Made by a program: the position numbers and the translations under genes. Below, piece after piece: positions 15,807-25,432 of a stretch of DNA of 64,000 nucleotides (position 1 is its first letter; each line of letters starts with the position of its first letter). A model generated the notes under the pieces. It saw only the letters and a list, made by a program, of their open reading frames with translations. It searched no databases and was not told where the DNA came from. The stretch covers positions 248,001-312,000 of the forward strand of contig NZ_CP114035.2 of NCBI RefSeq assembly GCF_026898135.2, given 5' to 3'. The DNA comes from Pseudomonas fortuita. GTDB lineage: Bacteria > Pseudomonadota > Gammaproteobacteria > Pseudomonadales > Pseudomonadaceae.

Positions 15807-17066
15807 ATGAACGCTGCAGACCCCACCCCACCCAGCGTACTGATTGTGGAAGGCGACCCGTGGGTGCGTGACATGCTCAGCGAGATGCTGCTCAGTGTGC
15901 GCTGCGATGCCCGCCTGCAGGTGTGCGCCGATGGGGCGCAGGCACTCAGCGCGCTGTCCAGCAAGCCAGACCTGATTATCGCCGCCCGCGAGCTGGCCGG
16001 TGTCGATGGCCTGGACCTGTTGCGCAAGGTGCGCGCCAAAGGGCCGGGCTTGCCGTTCATCCTCATGAGCAACCGCAGCGACAGCGCCAGTGTGCGCGAG
16101 GTGTTGCCCCTGCACCCCACTGCCTACCTGAGCAAACCCCTGAACCTGGACAACCTGCGCAAGCGCCTGGAAGAGCTGCTGCTGGCCGTTGGCGAAGAAA
16201 TCGCCTGCCCGGTGCCGGCGTTGCAGGCAGGTGCCAGCCTGCCCACCTACCTTGAGCAGCGCCGTGCTACCGCCGATGGCGGGCCGCTGTTGGCCGACGT
16301 GCAGGTGGCGATCAAGCGGGCGCTCAACCCTCAGGGCCTGAACCTGAAGGTGCTCGAAGAGGAAGTGCGTAACGACCCTCAGGTTACCGCCGTCCTTATC
16401 GCGGCTGCCAACAGCGCTGCGTTGCACCGTGAAGCGCCGGTGCAAACCTTGCTGCAGGCCCTGAACAAGCTTGGCAGCACCCAGAGCATGAATCTGATTC
16501 TGGGCATGACCCTCAAGCGCAGTGCACGGCTCAGCGACCCGTTGCTGGCGCAGCACGCGGCCGGGTATTGGCAGCTTTCACTGCATACGGCCGAATATGG
16601 CCGTACATTGGCGCGCATGCTCGAGCTGGACGAAGGGCGCTGCTATTGCGCGGGGTTGCTGCATTGCCTGGGCGACCTGGCCGTGTTGCGCTGCCTGCAA
16701 GAGTGGCGGTTGGCCGGGGGCGAGCTAGACGAACATAACGTGCAGCAATCGCTGGATGAGTTCGGAGCAGCGTTCGGCTCGGCGCTGCGGACACGCTGGC
16801 GTTTGCCGCTGGCCTTGCGCGAATTGATCGCGGCGATCTACCAGTTGGGCGGCGGCGTGTATTCGCGGGAGATCCTGGCCATGAACCTGGCGGGGCAGTT
16901 GTCGCGGCTGCCGGCCGAGCAGGGGCTGGAGAAAGTGGCCAGTGGCAAGACCGCGCGCTTGCTGAAGATGGGCCTGCCGGAGCTGAACCGGCTGCGCAAG
17001 GTGGATAACCCGGAGGTGAAGCCCCAGGAAGAGCCGCCTGTGGCGGAGGCTGAAGCGCCCAGCTGA
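15807..17066 (+). CDS. HDOD-domain protein with degenerate receiver
   Basis: Protein of 419 aa with an N-terminal receiver-like domain (about 8-125) and an HDOD output domain (about 150-360). In the receiver the phosphoacceptor position is Ala (A60 in PDLIIAAREL), and the acidic pocket is weakened (VEGDPW), though K110 in LSKP remains. It is therefore unlikely to be phosphorylated in the normal way. The HDOD part (NAAALHREAP, YWQLSLHTAEYGR, CAGLLHCLGDLAVL) belongs to the catalytically inert HD-like signalling group. AGGAG nine bases before ATG 15807 fixes the start; the TTG at 15801 is rejected. No partner gene is adjacent, but the next two signalling genes concern cyclic di-GMP, which may be its context. 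Function unknown. Confidence 0.88.
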   Translation: MNAADPTPPSVLIVEGDPWVRDMLSEMLLSVRCDARLQVCADGAQALSALSSKPDLIIAARELAGVDGLDLLRKVRAKGPGLPFILMSNRSDSASVREVLPLHPTAYLSKPLNLDNLRKRLEELLLAVGEEIACPVPALQAGASLPTYLEQRRATADGGPLLADVQVAIKRALNPQGLNLKVLEEEVRNDPQVTAVLIAAANSAALHREAPVQTLLQALNKLGSTQSMNLILGMTLKRSARLSDPLLAQHAAGYWQLSLHTAEYGRTLARMLELDEGRCYCAGLLHCLGDLAVLRCLQEWRLAGGELDEHNVQQSLDEFGAAFGSALRTRWRLPLALRELIAAIYQLGGGVYSREILAMNLAGQLSRLPAEQGLEKVASGKTARLLKMGLPELNRLRKVDNPEVKPQEEPPVAEAEAPS

Positions 17067-17119
17067 GATGTTGGGGCCGCTTTGCAGCCCCAGTCATACC
17101 ATTACCTGCGCAGGATGGG

Positions 17120-18106
17120 TCAGCCGCGGACGATCTGGTTCTTGCCTTGCCGCTTGGCTTGGTACATCGCCGCATCGGCCCGGGCATACAGGCTGTCCAG
17201 TGCCACATCTTCTTCGGTCAGCCCGGTCAGCCCCTGGCTCACCGTCACCCCGTACGTCTGCTCACCGTGGATGAAACTCAACCGCTGGATCTGCCGCTGC
17301 AAGCGTTCGGCAATCTGCTCGGCCACCTGCGTATTGCAACCGGGGAACACGGCCGCAAACTCCTCGCCGCCAATGCGCCCGAACAGGTCGCCACGGCGTA
17401 GCACGGCCTTGCCGCTGTCGGCGATGTGTTGCAGTACCTGGTCACCTTCCTGGTGGCCGTAGCTGTCGTTGATGCGTTTGAAGTCGTCGATGTCCAGCAG
17501 CAGGAAGGCCAGCGGTGTACCGTCTTCTCGGGCGCTGTCGAAGGCCTGCTGGGCGCATTCGAAGAAGTGCCTGCGGTTGCTGCTCTGGGTCAGCACGTCA
17601 GTGGTGGCCAGGCGCTGCAGTTCGCCTTCAAGCTGCTTCTTCTCGGTGATGTCTTCGGCGATACCGACAATGATTACCCGGTCGCCCACGTGTTGCTGGT
17701 TGATATAGCACTTGTCGCTCAGCCAGCGCAGTTGCCCGTCGGCATTCAGGATGCGGTACTCGCGGTCTTCCACAGCGCCCTTGAGCAGCACTTGGGCCAG
17801 GCTGCGCTCGGCGAACTCGAGGTCGTCAGGGTAGATACTGTCACGCCATTCGTTGTAATCGGCCAGCAACAGGCTGACCGGGCGGCCGAAGATGCGTTCG
17901 TATGCGGGGCTTACGTACAGCACCTGACGGGTTTCCCAGTCAAATGCCCAGAGCACCGCGTTGACGCTGTCCAGCAACGAACTGAACAGCTGCTCGCGCT
18001 CGCTCAGGCGGGCTACCTCGCCTTGGGCGTGCAGGAGCGCAAGTAAAGTCTTGGCGGCTTCGGGAGGCGGGGTGCCGGGCAATGTCGTTGGAATATTCTT
18101 GGCCAT
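17120..18106 (-). CDS. PAS-GGDEF diguanylate cyclase
   Basis: Soluble protein of 328 aa. A PAS domain of the PAS_3 type with a PAC tail (about 45-155, YRILNADGQLRWLS, IVGIAEDITE) is joined to a GGDEF domain (about 165-328). The active site is intact: GGEEF at 246-250, with LLLDIDDFKRINDSYGH for metal and GTP. The inhibitory site RRGD (237-240) lies the normal distance upstream. It is thus expected to make cyclic di-GMP with product inhibition. The usual DPLTGLxNRR is changed to DVLTQSSNRR. Start ATG 18106 (MAKNIPTTLPG) is preferred to one 45 codons upstream, whose extra residues look non-coding. The signal sensed by the PAS domain is unknown. Confidence 0.9.
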   Translation of the reverse strand: MAKNIPTTLPGTPPPEAAKTLLALLHAQGEVARLSEREQLFSSLLDSVNAVLWAFDWETRQVLYVSPAYERIFGRPVSLLLADYNEWRDSIYPDDLEFAERSLAQVLLKGAVEDREYRILNADGQLRWLSDKCYINQQHVGDRVIIVGIAEDITEKKQLEGELQRLATTDVLTQSSNRRHFFECAQQAFDSAREDGTPLAFLLLDIDDFKRINDSYGHQEGDQVLQHIADSGKAVLRRGDLFGRIGGEEFAAVFPGCNTQVAEQIAERLQRQIQRLSFIHGEQTYGVTVSQGLTGLTEEDVALDSLYARADAAMYQAKRQGKNQIVRG

Positions 18107-18247
18107 GTGCACGAAGCGGGTCTCGACGTAAAAGCGTGCGGCCAGCATCCGGCCCGCCACGCGGGCGATGTGCCAAATTTGAGTGGAGTCGAGGGGGCTA
18201 AGTTCCGAACGGCACGCACCGAAATGGGGCGTGCCGATCAACGGCGG

Positions 18248-19432
18248 TCAGGCGCCGGTCGGGCGCAGGGAGTAGGTCTTGAGTTGTGCTGCGAAGTCGC
18301 GCAGGGCGTGGATGCCGCTGGTTTCGGCCTCGTGTATCCAGTCCTTCATGGCAGCCAGCATGTCGTGGCCGTTGGCGCTGGTGCGCGCCCAGATCTGCTG
18401 CAGGGCCAGGCGCTTTTCGTAAATGGTCTTCAGCGCCTGGCTATGGGCAAGCATGGACTCGATACGCACATGGTGGCGGTCTTCCAACAAGCTGGTTTCA
18501 CGCGACAGCAGGCGCTTGGCGCGGCGGAAGTGGTGGCGCACCGAAGCGTCCACCCGGGCCAGCTCCTGCTTGACCAGCGGGCCGATCACCAGCTTGCGGT
18601 ACTGGGCCATGATCTGGAAGCGGTTGTTGAGGATGGCCATGGCGGTGTCCATGTCCAGGCTTGCCTTGCCGGCCACCCGGTGGGCGATTGGCGCCACGCG
18701 CTGTACCTTGGCCAGGCGCAGCAGGCAGAACAGGCGTATCCACGCCCAGCCCATGTCGAACTCCCAACGCTTGACCGACAGCTTGGCCGAGTTGGGGTAG
18801 GTGTGGTGGTTGTTGTGCAGCTCTTCGCCCCCGATGACGATGCCCCAAGGCACCAGGTTGGTGGCAGCATCGCGGCATTCGAAGTTGCGATAGCCGAGGG
18901 CATGGCCCAGGCCGTTGACCACACCGGCGGCCCAGAATGGAATCCACATCATCTGTACAGCCCAGATGGTGATGCCGGCGGTACCGAACAGCAGCAGGTC
19001 GATCACCGCCATCAGCGCGATCCCACCCAGCTTGTAGCGCGAGTAGAGGTTGCGCTCGATCCAGTCATCCGGGCAGTTTTTGCCATAGATGCGCAGGGTT
19101 TCGGGGTTGCGCGCCTCTTCACGGTACAGCTCGGCACCCTTGCGCAGCACAGTGCCCAGGCCCTTGTACACCGGGCTGTGCGGGTCGTCGGGGGTTTCGC
19201 ACTTGGCGTGATGCTTGCGGTGGACTGCGGTCCATTCACGGGTGTTCTGCGCCGTGGTCAGCCACAGCCAGAAGCGGAAGAAATGCTTGAGCGCGCCATT
19301 GAGCTCCAGGGCCCGGTGCGCGGAGTAGCGATGCAGGTAGACCGTGACGCTGACAATGGTCACGTGGGTCATCAGCAGAGTGATGCCGACCAGTTGCCAG
19401 GCCGACAAGTCGAGCAGGCCGTTATACCACAT
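18248..19432 (-). CDS. desB: Acyl-CoA/fatty acid delta-9 desaturase
   Basis: Membrane di-iron desaturase of 394 aa. The three histidine boxes are HRYSAH (34-39), HRKHH (71-75) and HNNHH (206-210), as in stearoyl-CoA desaturases. Hydrophobic pairs surround them: an N-terminal pair before the first box and two helices at about 135-180. The C-terminal 150 residues are helical and charged, as in Pseudomonas DesB, the inducible acyl-CoA delta-9 desaturase; the symbol is given on that resemblance. The product raises membrane unsaturation, for example in the cold. A GAGGG lies 11 bases before the ATG. The gene stands alone and is divergent from the next one. No desC-like reductase or desT-like regulator is adjacent. 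Confidence 0.88.
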   Translation of the reverse strand: MWYNGLLDLSAWQLVGITLLMTHVTIVSVTVYLHRYSAHRALELNGALKHFFRFWLWLTTAQNTREWTAVHRKHHAKCETPDDPHSPVYKGLGTVLRKGAELYREEARNPETLRIYGKNCPDDWIERNLYSRYKLGGIALMAVIDLLLFGTAGITIWAVQMMWIPFWAAGVVNGLGHALGYRNFECRDAATNLVPWGIVIGGEELHNNHHTYPNSAKLSVKRWEFDMGWAWIRLFCLLRLAKVQRVAPIAHRVAGKASLDMDTAMAILNNRFQIMAQYRKLVIGPLVKQELARVDASVRHHFRRAKRLLSRETSLLEDRHHVRIESMLAHSQALKTIYEKRLALQQIWARTSANGHDMLAAMKDWIHEAETSGIHALRDFAAQLKTYSLRPTGA

Positions 19433-19578
19433 AGATGTAAATACCCTCGAAATGCGGGGGGAAGGGCTGATTATCCCTTGGCGGGGAAATAAAACCAGTC
19501 AACCGTTTAGATAGGAGGTCACGACATGTTTCAGCCTTTATAATGCCCACTCCTTTTTGATGGGCTTTTCCACCCGAC
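19433..19578. promoter_or_regulatory. Divergent desaturase / GGDEF-EAL control region
   Basis: Gap of 146 bases between divergent starts. For the desaturase, TTGACT (minus strand, near 19500) and GATAAT (near 19470) occur but with wide spacing. For the GGDEF-EAL gene, TATAAT at about 19539-19544 is a good -10. No clear operator was found. Confidence 0.4.
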
Positions 19579-21474
19579 ATGTCTGTTTCCGTTCGCGACG
19601 CCTTGCGCATGGCTGCGCTGTATGTGGTGCTCTCGATCCTCTGGCTGGCGCTGGCCGAGGTGATGCTGCACGGCATGGCTGACGATCCCCTGGCACTGGC
19701 CGTGGGGCGGCAGATCAATGTGGTGCTGTGGGTGTTGTTCAGTGCCGTGCTGATCTATGTTTCGAGGGTGCGGCTGCTGAACTTCATCGGCATTGGTGCG
19801 CGCTTGCGCTGCGAGGACCGCGAGCGGCTGCGCATGGCTGCTGCAGTGTTCGACAGTACCCTCGAAGGTGTGCTGGTCACCGACCGCCAGGGCCTGATTG
19901 TGCACGTCAATCGTGCCTTCATGCGCATCACCGGCTACCAGCAGGATGAGGTGATCGGCCAGCGCCCGAGCAAGTTCAAATCGGGCCGCCACGGCCAGGC
20001 GTTCTACCAGCAGATCTTTGCCACCCTGGCCGAGCAGGGGGAGTGGAGCGGCGAAATCTGGAACCGGCGCAAAAGCGGCGAAATCTATCCGCAATGGCAG
20101 ACCATCTGCGCCATCCGCGATGACGACGGTGAGCTGAGCCATTACGTGGCGGTGTTCAGTGATATCAGTGCGATCAAGCATTCGGAGCAGGAACTGGCCT
20201 ACCTGGCCCACCACGATCCGCTCACCGGCCTGCCCAACCGCCTGCTGTTCACCGACCGGGTCGAGCAGGCCCTGGCGGCCGCTCAGGCCAACAAGCGCGG
20301 TTGTGCCCTGCTGCTGTTGGACCTGGACCATTTCCAGAGTATCAACGACGGCCTGGGCCACACCATCGGTGATCAGTTGCTGAAGCTGGTGGGCGAGCGC
20401 CTGGGCGAGGTGCTGGGCAATGGCGTGACCCTGGCACGCCTGGGTGGCGACGAGTTCGGTGTGCTGGCCGAGAACTGCCAGCAGGTCGGCCAGGCGGGCA
20501 AGCTGGCGCAGTGCATTATCGAACGCATGCGCGAGCCGTTCCTGTTCGAGGAAAATCGCCTGTTCATCAGTGCCAGCGTCGGTATCAGCCTGTTCCCCAG
20601 CGACGCCCTGAGCGCCGAGCAGTTGCTGCGTAATGCCGACGCGGCGTTGTACAAGGCCAAAAGCAACGGCAGGGCCTGCTATGCGCTGTACACCGAAGAG
20701 CTGACTGCTCACGCCCAACAGCGGGTCGAGACCGCCGGTGAGCTACGCCGGGCCCTGGAGCAGGATGAGCTGCGGGTGTACTTCCAGCCGGTACATGACC
20801 TGGCGACAGGCCGGCAGGTCGGGGTCGAGACACTGGTGCGCTGGCAGCACCCCCAGCGCGGCCTTGTGCCGCCGGGCGAGTTCATCCCGATTGCCGAGCG
20901 CACCGGGCTGATTGCCGAAATCGACACCTGGGTGCTGCGCCAGGCCTGCCTGCAAATGGTGCAGTGGCAGGCCGAAGGCCGGCAGTTGGCATTTGTGGCG
21001 GTTAACATCTCCAGCCGGCTGTTTGGCCAGCACGAGCTGTACCAGCAGGTTGCCGAAGTGCTGCACGACACCGGCCTGGCGCCGGCGCTGCTGGAGCTGG
21101 AAGTCACCGAGAGCGCCGTGATGGAAGACCCGGAAGTGGCGCTGGAGCAGTTGCACCGTTTGCGCGAGCTGGGCGTGACCCTAGCCATCGACGACTTTGG
21201 CACCGGGTATTCGTCGTTGCTGCGGCTCAAGCGTTTGCCGGTGCAGAAGCTGAAAATTGATCAGGGCTTCGTTGCCGGGTTGCCTCTGGATGAGGATGAC
21301 ATCGCGATCGTGCGGGTAATCATTGCCCTGGCACGCAGCATGGGCATGCAGGTGCATGCCGAGGGCATCGAGCAGGCGGAGCAGGCCAGCTTCCTGCTGC
21401 TGGAGCAGTGTCAGCTGGGGCAGGGGTACTGGTTCGGGCGGCCGGTGCCGGCTGCGGATCTTCGCTGGGATTGA
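19579..21474 (+). CDS. Membrane PAS-GGDEF-EAL cyclic di-GMP protein
   Basis: Protein of 631 aa. Two membrane helices (about 10-33 and 46-66) enclose a short outer loop. Then come a PAS domain with PAC tail (about 85-200), a GGDEF domain (about 205-365) and an EAL domain (about 380-628). The cyclase site is intact (LARLGGDEFG) but there is no RxxD inhibitory site. The phosphodiesterase domain keeps the main residues (ETLVRWQHP in place of EALLRW, NISSRLF, ELEVTES, DDFGTGYSS, KIDQGF, EGIE). The net activity is probably cyclic di-GMP breakdown with the GGDEF domain as a GTP-sensing switch, as in several Pseudomonas relatives, but a dual activity cannot be excluded. It acts at the inner membrane. 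Confidence 0.92.
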   Translation: MSVSVRDALRMAALYVVLSILWLALAEVMLHGMADDPLALAVGRQINVVLWVLFSAVLIYVSRVRLLNFIGIGARLRCEDRERLRMAAAVFDSTLEGVLVTDRQGLIVHVNRAFMRITGYQQDEVIGQRPSKFKSGRHGQAFYQQIFATLAEQGEWSGEIWNRRKSGEIYPQWQTICAIRDDDGELSHYVAVFSDISAIKHSEQELAYLAHHDPLTGLPNRLLFTDRVEQALAAAQANKRGCALLLLDLDHFQSINDGLGHTIGDQLLKLVGERLGEVLGNGVTLARLGGDEFGVLAENCQQVGQAGKLAQCIIERMREPFLFEENRLFISASVGISLFPSDALSAEQLLRNADAALYKAKSNGRACYALYTEELTAHAQQRVETAGELRRALEQDELRVYFQPVHDLATGRQVGVETLVRWQHPQRGLVPPGEFIPIAERTGLIAEIDTWVLRQACLQMVQWQAEGRQLAFVAVNISSRLFGQHELYQQVAEVLHDTGLAPALLELEVTESAVMEDPEVALEQLHRLRELGVTLAIDDFGTGYSSLLRLKRLPVQKLKIDQGFVAGLPLDEDDIAIVRVIIALARSMGMQVHAEGIEQAEQASFLLLEQCQLGQGYWFGRPVPAADLRWD

Positions 21475-21502
21475 GACCCAGGGCCCGCTTTGCGGCCCTC
21501 TT

Positions 21503-22147
21503 CTATCGCTTGTTCAGGCCCTTCGCCAGGCGGTCCCCACCCAGCTGGATCAACGCCACCAACGCCACCAGCATGGCAATCACGGTCAGCATGATCTGGC
21601 TGTCAAAGCGCTGGTAGCCATACCGGTAGGCAATGTCGCCCAAGCCCCCGGCACCGATCGCACCGGCCATGGCCGAGGAGTTGATCAGGGTCACCAGGGT
21701 AATGGTGAACCCCCCGACGATGCCCGGCAGCGCCTCGGGCAACAGCACGTGCCAGACGATGTGCCAACGCCGACAGCCCATGGCCTGTGCAGCTTCCACC
21801 AAACCATGGTCGACTTCGCGCAGGCTGACCTCGGCAATGCGCGCAAAAAACGGCGTGGCGGCAATGGTCAGCGGCACCACCGCCGCCCACACCCCGTAGG
21901 TGGTGCCTACCACCAGGCGGGTGAAGGGGATCAGCGCGACCATCAGGATCAGGAACGGGATCGAGCGGAACAGGTTGACGAAGGCGCCCAGCACCCGGTT
22001 CAGCAACGGTGCCTCGAAGATTCCGCCCTTGTCGCTGGTGACCAGCAGCACCGCCATGGGCACCCCCACCAGCAGGGCGATCAGCGACGACACGCCGACC
22101 ATCAGCAAGGTGTCGAGCAAGCCGTCCAGCAGGCGATCAAACCACAT
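21503..22147 (-). CDS. metI: ABC permease, methionine-type (MetI family)
   Basis: Inner-membrane permease of 214 aa with about five helices and the MetI-type EAA loop ([21 protein letters not shown]). The last visible pattern, [24 protein letters not shown], is the hallmark of MetI proteins. The start ATG 22147 overlaps the end of the metN gene by 11 bases; a start 13 codons upstream is not needed. It completes a MetNIQ importer with the two genes upstream. In this operon, which also encodes two kinds of flavin monooxygenase, the substrate may be a methionine-related or other organosulfur compound rather than methionine itself. Confidence 0.93.
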   Translation of the reverse strand: MWFDRLLDGLLDTLLMVGVSSLIALLVGVPMAVLLVTSDKGGIFEAPLLNRVLGAFVNLFRSIPFLILMVALIPFTRLVVGTTYGVWAAVVPLTIAATPFFARIAEVSLREVDHGLVEAAQAMGCRRWHIVWHVLLPEALPGIVGGFTITLVTLINSSAMAGAIGAGGLGDIAYRYGYQRFDSQIMLTVIAMLVALVALIQLGGDRLAKGLNKR

Positions 22148-23246
22148 GGCCCAGTACCTCCACGTCCTCGGCCCAGCGGCGGGCACGTTCCAGCAGTTGA
22201 TGGGTGTCGTGCGGCGAATGTTGCACCGACAGGATCAGTTGCCCCAAGGCATGCTCGCCGATGGTTTCCACGCCGCCCTGCAGCAGGCGTACGCGGCCGC
22301 CCAGATCGTTGAACAAAGCAGACAGCTCGGGCTCACCGAGCAGGGTCAGTTTCAGCACTACAGCGCTGTCGCGGCTTACCGGGCTGGCCCGCAAGCTGGC
22401 TTGCAGTGCGGCAGGCAACCTGGCCTGCAACGGCGCTAGCAGGGTTCGGGTGACCTCGTGGCGTGGGGCACCGAACACCCGCCAGACTTCGCCCTGCTCG
22501 ACCACTTCGCCGCGCTCCAGCACGACCACCCGGTGGCAGATATCGCGGATTACCGCCATTTCGTGGGTGATCAGCACGATGGTCAGGCCCAGCCGCCGGT
22601 TGATGTCGCGCAGCAACTCAAGGATCGAAGCGGTGGTTTCCGGGTCCAGCGCCGAGGTAGCTTCGTCGCACAGCAAAATCTCGGGGTCGTGTACCAGCGC
22701 CCGGGCAATGCCGACGCGCTGTTTCTGCCCGCCAGACAGCTGCGCCGGGTACACGTGGTGCTTTTCCTGCAAACCGACCAGCTCAAGCAAAGCGCGCACC
22801 TTGCGCTGGCGCTCGGCCTTGGCCACGCCGGCCACTTTCAACGGCAGTTCGACGTTTTGCCATACGGTCTTGGCCGACATCAGGTTGAAGTGCTGGAAGA
22901 TCATGCCGATGCGCCTGCGCAGCGCCACCAGGTGGTCCTCATCGAAAGGCGCGATGTCCACCTGGTCGATCAGCACCCGGCCCTGGCTGGGTTGCTCCAG
23001 GCGGTTGATGGTACGCAGCAGTGAAGACTTGCCGGCACCGCTGCGGCCGATGATGCCGAAGATCTCGCCATGGCGGATGTTCAGGTCGATGCCTTGCAAG
23101 GCCGGTTGCGGCTGGCCAGGGTAGGTCTTGCCCAGGCCGATAAAGCGTACATGGGCTTCATTGACCTCCGGGCGCAGGGCCTGTTCCTTGACCGGTGGCG
23201 GCGATGGTTGTGGTGCAGGCGCCCTGAGCGCGTGGGCCTGGCGCAT
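22137..23246 (-). CDS. metN: ABC ATPase, methionine-type (MetN family)
   Basis: ATPase of 369 aa. Walker [10 protein letters not shown] (near residue 70), signature LSGGQKQR, Walker [17 protein letters not shown] and H-loop VLITHEMAV are intact. The form DEATSALDP and the C-terminal NIL domain (about 290-365), which binds the transported amino acid and inhibits the importer, mark it as MetN. An extra proline-rich stretch of about 30 residues precedes the ABC domain. It lies one base after metQ and overlaps metI, so translation is coupled. Whether the NIL domain here senses methionine or another sulfur compound cannot be told. Confidence 0.92.
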   Translation of the reverse strand: MRQAHALRAPAPQPSPPPVKEQALRPEVNEAHVRFIGLGKTYPGQPQPALQGIDLNIRHGEIFGIIGRSGAGKSSLLRTINRLEQPSQGRVLIDQVDIAPFDEDHLVALRRRIGMIFQHFNLMSAKTVWQNVELPLKVAGVAKAERQRKVRALLELVGLQEKHHVYPAQLSGGQKQRVGIARALVHDPEILLCDEATSALDPETTASILELLRDINRRLGLTIVLITHEMAVIRDICHRVVVLERGEVVEQGEVWRVFGAPRHEVTRTLLAPLQARLPAALQASLRASPVSRDSAVVLKLTLLGEPELSALFNDLGGRVRLLQGGVETIGEHALGQLILSVQHSPHDTHQLLERARRWAEDVEVLGHVV

Positions 23247-23247
23247 G

Positions 23248-24048
23248 TCAGCCTTCCCAACCGGCTTGGTAGAGCTTGCCGTGGGCTTTGTCCAATGCTG
23301 CGCGCACCACCGGAGAGTGCTGGTAGATGTCGACGAACCTGGCCAGCCGTGGGTCGTCCTTGCTTTGCGGGCGGATGACGAACTGGATCACGTATTCCTT
23401 GTTTTCCAGGCCGTCGAACAGCAATGCCGAGGTGGCATCGAAGGTGTTGGCCAGGCGGATGTAGGCCGGGTAGCCCTGCACCAGGTCGGCGTCGTCGTAG
23501 GCGCGGACCAGCTGAACCGCCTCGACCTGAAGGATTTTCAGCTTTTTCGGGTTGGCGACGATGTCGTCCTCGGTGGCCTTGTAACCAACACCTGGCTTCA
23601 GGGTGATCAGCCCGGCCTTGGCCAGCAGTTGCAGGCCACGGCCGCTGTTGATCGGGTCGTTGGCGATCGCCACGCTGGCGCCCTCAGGCAGCTCGGCAAA
23701 GCTCTTGTACTTTTTCGAGTACAGGCCAACGTTGTTGATGATGCCCGAGGCGTAAGGCACCAGGTTGAAGCCCGCAGCAGCCTTGGCGTTCTCCAGGAAC
23801 GGGATGTGCTGGAAGTAGTTCACGTCGATGTCGCCGCTGTTGAGGCTGACGTTGGGCGCGATCCAGTCGCTGAATTCGATCAGCTTCACTTCCAGGCCTT
23901 GCTTGTGCGCTTCTTCCACGGCGGCTTCCAGCGGAATGGCAAAAGCCGAGGTGGTGCCGATCTTCAGCGGTTCGGCAGCCAGGACACTGGCGGACAGGCC
24001 CAGGGTGAGGGCAATGGCCGCGACGGGCCGGAACAGTTTCTCAAGCAT
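23248..24048 (-). CDS. metQ: Substrate-binding protein, MetQ/NlpA family
   Basis: Protein of 266 aa. Signal peptide [18 protein letters not shown] ends near SVLA-AEP and has no lipobox cysteine, so it is a soluble periplasmic protein and not a lipoprotein as most MetQ are. The body carries the NLPA patterns ([49 protein letters not shown]). ATG 24048 overlaps the stop of the monooxygenase gene by eight bases; a longer reading would add a charged leader and is rejected. It is the receptor for the adjacent MetNI pair. Order monooxygenase-metQ-metN-metI suggests the ligand is also the substrate of the oxygenases. Confidence 0.92.
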   Translation of the reverse strand: MLEKLFRPVAAIALTLGLSASVLAAEPLKIGTTSAFAIPLEAAVEEAHKQGLEVKLIEFSDWIAPNVSLNSGDIDVNYFQHIPFLENAKAAAGFNLVPYASGIINNVGLYSKKYKSFAELPEGASVAIANDPINSGRGLQLLAKAGLITLKPGVGYKATEDDIVANPKKLKILQVEAVQLVRAYDDADLVQGYPAYIRLANTFDATSALLFDGLENKEYVIQFVIRPQSKDDPRLARFVDIYQHSPVVRAALDKAHGKLYQAGWEG

Positions 24049-25432
24049 GGTGCAGGGCTCCAGTCGGGGCAGGGGTTGGGGTAAAGCGGTAGGTCGAGCC
24101 CGGGTGGTCGGCGGGCAGGTGCGGGTGGTCGGCCTGGAACAGCTTTTCGCGCAGGGTGCCTTCGGCATAGGCGGTCTTGTAGCGGCCACGCTGTTGCAAC
24201 TGCGGGATGACCAGGTCGATGAAGTCCTCGAAACTTTCCGGGGTGACGGTGCGGGTCAGGTTGAAACCGTCCAGCCCGGTTTCGTCGATCCAGGCGATCA
24301 ACTGTTCGGCCACCTGTTCCGGTGAGCCGACCAGGGTTACGTAGCGGCCACCCAGGGCGTGCTGTTCAAGCAGGCGACGGCGGGTCCAGGCGCTGTTCTG
24401 CAACTGGCGCGTGGCGGACTGGATGGCATTGCCCTGGCTGAAGCCAATCGGCTCGTCCAGCCCGTAGGCCGCAAAGTCGATGCCGGTGGAGGCGGCGAAG
24501 TGCGCGACGCCGGCCTCGGGGCTTGCATGGCGCAGGTATTCGGCATGCTTGGCCTGGGCCGCTTGCTCGGTAGGGGCGACGATCACCGTGATGCCCATGA
24601 ACACTTTGATCGCTTGCGGGTCGCGCCCGGCGGCCTGGGCGGCAGCGCGCACCTTGTCGACCTGGGCGCGGGTGGCGGCCTTGTCCTGGCCACTGATGAA
24701 CACGCATTCGGCATGGTTGCCGGCGAACGCCAGGCCACGCTGCGAGCTGCCGGCCTGGAACAGTACTGGGGTGCGTTGCGGCGAGGGTTCGCTCAGGTGA
24801 TAGCCCTCGACGTTGTAGAACTCGCCGTGGTGGCTGACCTTGCGCACCTTGTCGGGCCGGGCATAGACGCGCTGCTTGCGGTCTGCGACCACCGCGTCAT
24901 CGGCCCAGCTGCCTTCCAGCAGCTTGTAAAGCACTTGCAGGTATTCGTCGGCCTGGTCGTAGCGACGGTCATGCTCGGGTTGCTGCTCAAGGCCCATGGC
25001 CCGGGCGGCGCTGTCGAGGTAGCCGGTGACGATGTTCCAGCCCACCCGGCCATTGCTCAGGTGGTCGAGGGTGGAAAGCCGCCGGGCGAACAGGTATGGC
25101 GCTTCGTAGGTGAGGTTGGCGGTAAGGCCGAACCCCAGATGGCGGGTGACGGCAGCCATGGCCGAAACCAGCAGCAGCGGGTCGTTGACCGGCAGCTGGA
25201 TCGACTCCTTGAGGGTGACGTCCAGCGACTGGCCGTAGATGTCGTAGGTGCCGACGATGTCGGCAATGAATAGCCCGTCGAACAGGCCGCGCTCCAGCAG
25301 GCGGGCCAGATCGGTCCAGTATTCCAGGGACTTGTACTGGGTCGAGGTATCCCGTGGGTGGGTCCACAGGCCGTGGTTGATGTGCCCGATGCAGTTCATG
25401 TTGAAGGCATTGAGCAGAATCTGCCTGGCCAT
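24041..25432 (-). CDS. FMNH2-dependent monooxygenase, NtaA/SnaA/DszA family
   Basis: Luciferase-like flavin monooxygenase of 463 aa. The N-terminus (LLNAFNMNCIGHINHGLW), LSNGRVGWNIVTGYLDSAARAMG and QAGSSQRGLAFAGNHAE are hallmarks of the group that includes nitrilotriacetate monooxygenase and the dibenzothiophene-sulfone enzyme DszA. Such enzymes use reduced FMN supplied by a separate reductase and cleave C-N or C-S bonds. No flavin reductase is encoded in this operon; SsuE at 40697 is a possible donor. The start overlaps the stop of the acyl-CoA-dehydrogenase-like gene by one base (TGATG), and its stop lies inside metQ. The substrate is not predictable; an organosulfur compound is likely from context. 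Confidence 0.92.
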   Translation of the reverse strand: MARQILLNAFNMNCIGHINHGLWTHPRDTSTQYKSLEYWTDLARLLERGLFDGLFIADIVGTYDIYGQSLDVTLKESIQLPVNDPLLLVSAMAAVTRHLGFGLTANLTYEAPYLFARRLSTLDHLSNGRVGWNIVTGYLDSAARAMGLEQQPEHDRRYDQADEYLQVLYKLLEGSWADDAVVADRKQRVYARPDKVRKVSHHGEFYNVEGYHLSEPSPQRTPVLFQAGSSQRGLAFAGNHAECVFISGQDKAATRAQVDKVRAAAQAAGRDPQAIKVFMGITVIVAPTEQAAQAKHAEYLRHASPEAGVAHFAASTGIDFAAYGLDEPIGFSQGNAIQSATRQLQNSAWTRRRLLEQHALGGRYVTLVGSPEQVAEQLIAWIDETGLDGFNLTRTVTPESFEDFIDLVIPQLQQRGRYKTAYAEGTLREKLFQADHPHLPADHPGSTYRFTPTPAPTGALHHA

